From Spirosoma arboris (GTDB lineage Bacteria > Bacteroidota > Bacteroidia > Cytophagales > Spirosomataceae), in contig NZ_WPIN01000012.1 in assembly GCF_009754945.1 (NCBI RefSeq), positions 62,001 through 126,000 of the forward strand: a stretch of DNA of 64,000 nt. The letters run 5' to 3'. Below, one piece after another: positions 61,135-64,000 of this stretch. Numbering within the stretch: the first letter of the stretch is position 1; the number at the start of each line of letters is the position of its first letter. A program made the translations under genes and the position numbers. The notes under the pieces were generated by a model that saw only the letters and a program-made list of their open reading frames with translations, was not told the origin of the DNA and made no database searches.

Positions 61135-61992
61135 ATGAACTGGATCACACGAGAACGGCCAAAAATCGACCGTCTGGCTTGCCCCTGGCTCATCAAACGA
61201 TTTATTGACCCGGAAGCGGACATTATTTATGTGCCTGAAGATCGGGTGATTCAGCAAGCGCAGGCGTTAAAGGCCATTCCCTTTGATGTGCCCAATGTCG
61301 AATACACACATTACGAAGATCGTTGCACATTCGATTACTTTCTTCAAAAACACGCCCTCACAGACCCGGCTTTGCAAGCAATGGCCCCCATTGTTCGCGG
61401 GGCAGATACCGACGATCACGCTTTGGCGGCACAAGCCGCTGGCCTGTGGGCTATTTCAGCGGGGTTGTCATTCAATATCCAGGATGACCAACAATTGTTA
61501 GCGCAGGGCATGGTTATTTATGATGCGCTCTATAGCTGGGCCAGGCATCTGCAAACCGTCAAACACACCCAAAGCCCCACCGAGCGGCTATTACTAGAGG
61601 TATTACATACCTTTCTGAACCGTGGAGACAAACGAAAATCACCCGCCTGGGTGCATGAATTAAAGGAATTGATTCAAGATCAGATAGACACCAATTTGAC
61701 GCTGAGTCTGACTGAATTATCAGAAAATTTAGCAATTAATCCGGCCTATGTATCCCGCACCTTTGCCCGCTATTTCGATGACCTTTCTTTTGGCGAATAC
61801 ATTCGCAAATTACGGATTGAGAAAGCCTTACAATTGCTGGACACAACCACCTATAGCCTAACCGAAATCGCTTATCTGACTGGCTTCTCTGACCAGAGTC
61901 ATTTTACCCGTATTTTTAAAAAGCAGACTGGACAAAACCCCTCTGAATACCGAAAAAAAAGAGTAAAAGGTAAAGCAGATACAAAAGGTTAA
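61135..61992 (+). CDS. ChrB-type chromate-resistance domain fused to AraC HTH
   Basis: 285 aa from ATG 61135 (MNWITRERPKIDR), the normal start of ChrB C-terminal domains; upstream in-frame codons are not coding-like. Residues 1-140 match the ChrB domain (RPKIDRLACPWLIKRFIDPEADIIYVP; CTFDYFLQKHAL; IVRGADTDD). Residues about 180-275 carry two AraC-type HTH motifs (LTELSENLAINPAYVSRTFARYF; SLTEIAYLTGFSDQSHFTRIFKKQTGQNPSEYR, in pieces). It is a plausible one-protein chromate-responsive regulator of the operon that it heads. Confidence 0.87.
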   Translation: MNWITRERPKIDRLACPWLIKRFIDPEADIIYVPEDRVIQQAQALKAIPFDVPNVEYTHYEDRCTFDYFLQKHALTDPALQAMAPIVRGADTDDHALAAQAAGLWAISAGLSFNIQDDQQLLAQGMVIYDALYSWARHLQTVKHTQSPTERLLLEVLHTFLNRGDKRKSPAWVHELKELIQDQIDTNLTLSLTELSENLAINPAYVSRTFARYFDDLSFGEYIRKLRIEKALQLLDTTTYSLTEIAYLTGFSDQSHFTRIFKKQTGQNPSEYRKKRVKGKADTKG

Positions 61993-62053
61993 ATTCATTC
62001 TATTTCCTGGCTAACCACCGGCGTATCCTTGTGCCAAAACTGATACGTCATTG

Positions 62054-62587
62054 ATGAAAAGCTCCCGATTCGCTTCTCTTGCTACCTTCCTGTTCATAGC
62101 CCTATTCTGGTGTTTGACTGTAGCTCGTGTTTTTGCTCAGACACCACTCCCGCCAACCTATCCGCGCATGGTTGGCTACCTTGGCGTTCTTCACCCATTG
62201 TTGACAATTGATGAGCGAGGTTCTGAAACGAACTTTAAGGATTATTATCTGGTCGGCTTTCCTATTGGCCTGAACCTATGGAAAACCAAACAAATCGGCT
62301 TTTCGGTCGAAGTGGTTCCCTTGATTCGGGCGCAGGACGGGACTAGTCGCGTGGCCAATGTGCTGTTTCATCCCGGCGTACTGGTCAATCTGGGACATGA
62401 TTTTACGTTTGCCGGGCGGCTGGCGTTTGAAACATCGGGCCGGTACGGCGTAACGCCCGTGTTCAATAAAATTGTTCGGCATGGTCAAACGCTCAACTAT
62501 TTTGTGGCAGTGCCTTTGCCCGTGCGTTTCGGTAATGATCGGCCTATGTCAGCAACAATTGGCTTTCAGTTTGGCATTGTTTTCTAG
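62054..62587 (+). CDS. Small secreted, outer-membrane-like protein
   Basis: 177 aa from ATG 62054 (a TTG directly before is a less likely start). Signal peptide MKSSRFASLATFLFIALFW...VFAQ, then alternating strands with Gly/aromatic pattern (MVGYLGVLHPLLTI; FPIGLNLWKTKQIGFSVEVVP; FTFAGRLAFETSGRYGVTP; MSATIGFQFGIVF), as in small beta-barrels. It ends in Phe like an outer-membrane protein. Second gene of the chromate operon. No named family recognised. Confidence 0.7.
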   Translation: MKSSRFASLATFLFIALFWCLTVARVFAQTPLPPTYPRMVGYLGVLHPLLTIDERGSETNFKDYYLVGFPIGLNLWKTKQIGFSVEVVPLIRAQDGTSRVANVLFHPGVLVNLGHDFTFAGRLAFETSGRYGVTPVFNKIVRHGQTLNYFVAVPLPVRFGNDRPMSATIGFQFGIVF

Positions 62588-62623
62588 TTCGTTAACCCAT
62601 TTTTAAATGATTTCAATAAGGCC

Positions 62624-63607
62624 ATGAAACGACGAAATTTCTTACAGACCGCAACAGCAATCAGCGCCATTCCCATCTGTGGGAGCGTATTGGACAATGG
62701 CGAACTTACCATAAAAACACCTGCTCTTTCGGTCGAAGATCAGGAAAGTATTGCCAATGCATTAGGCAAAAAGGGAACCTACAACGAAGCTCAAGCCACC
62801 TATACCGTACCACTGCCCCGCAATGATTTGAAAGTGACGATCAAAGGTGCGGCAGGCGTTCCTGAGCCGGTGCCGATTCCGTTTGGCTTTGGCGGCTGGG
62901 TATCGTTCAAGAAAACGTTGGATGGTAAGCAAACCGTGATGATGAGCGATACGGTATTACTGGAAGATGAAGTAAATCCGTTGATCGACGCTACCCATTC
63001 GGCAGGCTTGGAAGTGGGAGCCATCCATAACCATTTTTTCTATGAACAGCCGCGCATTTTTTACATGCACCTGCACGGCATGGGGAGTACGGCAGAACTG
63101 GCCAAAAAATATGCCACTGCCATCGGAAATACAAAGCTGTTTCCGGCCAATCAACCCCAAGCAACTACACCCGCTTCAACCACGAGCCAGACCGGCAAAG
63201 AGCTTTTCGATCTACCAGCTCTTGATGGGTTGGTAAACTATAAAGGCGTCGTCAACGGCCCTACTTACAAATACACGGTTGGCCGGGACGATGTACAAAT
63301 TGTGGCTATGGGTGCTGAAATGACAGCCGCCATTGGGCTAAACTCCTGGGCGTCATTTGCTGGCAAACAGGATGCCGCCCACATTGCTGGTGATATTGCC
63401 ATGCTGGAAGGAGAAGTAAACAATGTAATCAGCGCCCTGCGGAGCCATAAACTTGAAGTCGTGGCCACTCACCACCATATGTTAGGCGAACAGCCACGAA
63501 CCGTTTTCCTGCACTACTATGGACGAGGCCCGGCGCTCGAATTAGCCAAAGGATTTCGGGCGGCACTCGATCAATTAGGGAAACCGGGAAGCATGAACCA
63601 TAAATGA
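62624..63607 (+). CDS. Tandem DUF1259 (LppY/LpqO-like) protein
   Basis: 327 aa. Tat-like signal KRRNFLQTATAISAI. Two copies of a DUF1259-like unit at about 30-160 and 195-320: NPLIDATHSAGLEVGAIHNHFFYEQPRIFYMHLHG and NNVISALRSHKLEVVATHHHMLGEQPRTVFLHYYG. Each contains a His cluster (HNHFF, HHHM) followed by EQPR and a second His, suggesting metal or oxyanion binding. Its place between ChrB-AraC and ChrA points to chromate tolerance. Enzymatic activity unknown. Confidence 0.88.
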   Translation: MKRRNFLQTATAISAIPICGSVLDNGELTIKTPALSVEDQESIANALGKKGTYNEAQATYTVPLPRNDLKVTIKGAAGVPEPVPIPFGFGGWVSFKKTLDGKQTVMMSDTVLLEDEVNPLIDATHSAGLEVGAIHNHFFYEQPRIFYMHLHGMGSTAELAKKYATAIGNTKLFPANQPQATTPASTTSQTGKELFDLPALDGLVNYKGVVNGPTYKYTVGRDDVQIVAMGAEMTAAIGLNSWASFAGKQDAAHIAGDIAMLEGEVNNVISALRSHKLEVVATHHHMLGEQPRTVFLHYYGRGPALELAKGFRAALDQLGKPGSMNHK

Positions 63608-63620
63608 TTGAAACCACCCT

Positions 63621-64000
63621 ATGAAAGAACAAGCTTCTTACTCACGCAATGACTTGGTACGGTACTTTGTCCGCTTGGGCACGTTGGGGTTTGGTGGGCC
63701 ACCCGCTTTAGTTAGTGCCATGCACCGCGATTTAGTCATTGATCGACAGTGGATTAGTGAGGACGATTACCGGGAAGGTATGGCGTTGGCTCAATTGGCG
63801 CCTGGCCCCTTGGCGGCTCAACTGGCTATCTATATGGGCTATGTTCATTATGGTAGCTTGGGTGCTACATTGGTTGGCCTAGCCTTCGTATTGCCTTCCT
63901 TTATTATGGTCGTTGCGTTGGGTTGGGCTTATCAACAGTTTGGGGGCTTGCCTTGGATGCAAGCTATATTCTACGGTATTGGGGCCGCCGTGATTGGCAT
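63621..64000 (+). CDS. chrA: Chromate transporter ChrA, 5' part
   Basis: Begins at ATG 63621 and is open to the window end (about 126 codons). Translation opens MKEQASYSRNDLVRYFVR and contains LGTLGFGGPPALVSAM and AMALAQLAPGPLAAQ-type sequence (GMALAQLAPGPLAAQLAI), both CHR-family hallmarks, with hydrophobic segments between. It expels chromate from the cytoplasm. Last visible gene of the operon, 13 bp after the DUF1259 gene. The 3' end is missing only because the window stops. Confidence 0.92.
   Translation, partial: MKEQASYSRNDLVRYFVRLGTLGFGGPPALVSAMHRDLVIDRQWISEDDYREGMALAQLAPGPLAAQLAIYMGYVHYGSLGATLVGLAFVLPSFIMVVALGWAYQQFGGLPWMQAIFYGIGAAVIG

Noticed and set aside
1..64000. CRISPR arrays, rRNA genes, insertion sequences with transposase
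   Set aside because: No regularly spaced repeats, rRNA sequence or transposase-like frame was seen on either strand.

Overview
The window reads as chromosome of a Bacteroidota, most likely a Cytophagales such as Spirosoma or a close relative. This is inferred from several large outer-membrane barrels with carboxypeptidase-regulatory and plug domains, LytS/LytTR signalling, a Wzc that carries its own kinase domain beside a PHP-type CpsB phosphatase, weak Shine-Dalgarno sequences, and many exact matches to the Bacteroidota -7 promoter element TAnnTTTG. Base composition is moderate, with clearly AT-richer patches at about 49.8-50.5 kb and 58.3-60.0 kb.

Layout. (1) 0-5 kb: a multi-PAS histidine kinase and a response regulator with a cNMP-binding/Crp-type output, behind an FNR-like site; then three small unknown genes, two of them tandem paralogues. 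(2) 5-15 kb: an outer-membrane barrel protein, a PepSY-like periplasmic protein, a carrier-protein-like protein without the usual serine, a LytS/LytTR pair co-transcribed with a seven-repeat beta-propeller, and a second barrel protein. (3) 15-18.6 kb: alcohol dehydrogenase divergent from an AraC regulator, then a ClC channel. (4) 18.6-27.8 kb: an OmpR-type two-component system, two half-size EamA transporters, a second PepSY-like protein and a TolC/adaptor/RND efflux system. Four promoters here, and a fifth before the first PepSY gene at 8.3 kb, share a 20-bp direct-repeat box placed exactly 5 nt before a -7 element. I read this as the regulon of the two-component system and consider it the most interesting find. 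(5) 27.8-37.1 kb: a six-gene minus-strand operon of YncE-like propeller, two metallophosphoesterases, a TonB-dependent receptor, a beta-helix lipoprotein and a propeller lipoprotein, plausibly for a phosphorus-containing substrate. (6) 37.6-42.1 kb: PAP2 phosphatase, a third barrel protein, a small lipoprotein. (7) 42.5-55.3 kb: a Wzx/Wzy-type exopolysaccharide cluster. (8) 55.3-57.7 kb: a hydrolase, a UMF1-type MFS transporter and tRNA-Val(GAC). (9) 58.0-60.8 kb: an accessory patch with a serine recombinase overlapping a KAP-family P-loop NTPase. (10) 61.1-64 kb: a chromate-resistance operon (ChrB-AraC fusion, small secreted protein, double DUF1259 protein, and ChrA cut by the window end).

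All family assignments come from reading motifs in the translated sequence; no database search was run. Transcription starts are inferred from -7 elements only.
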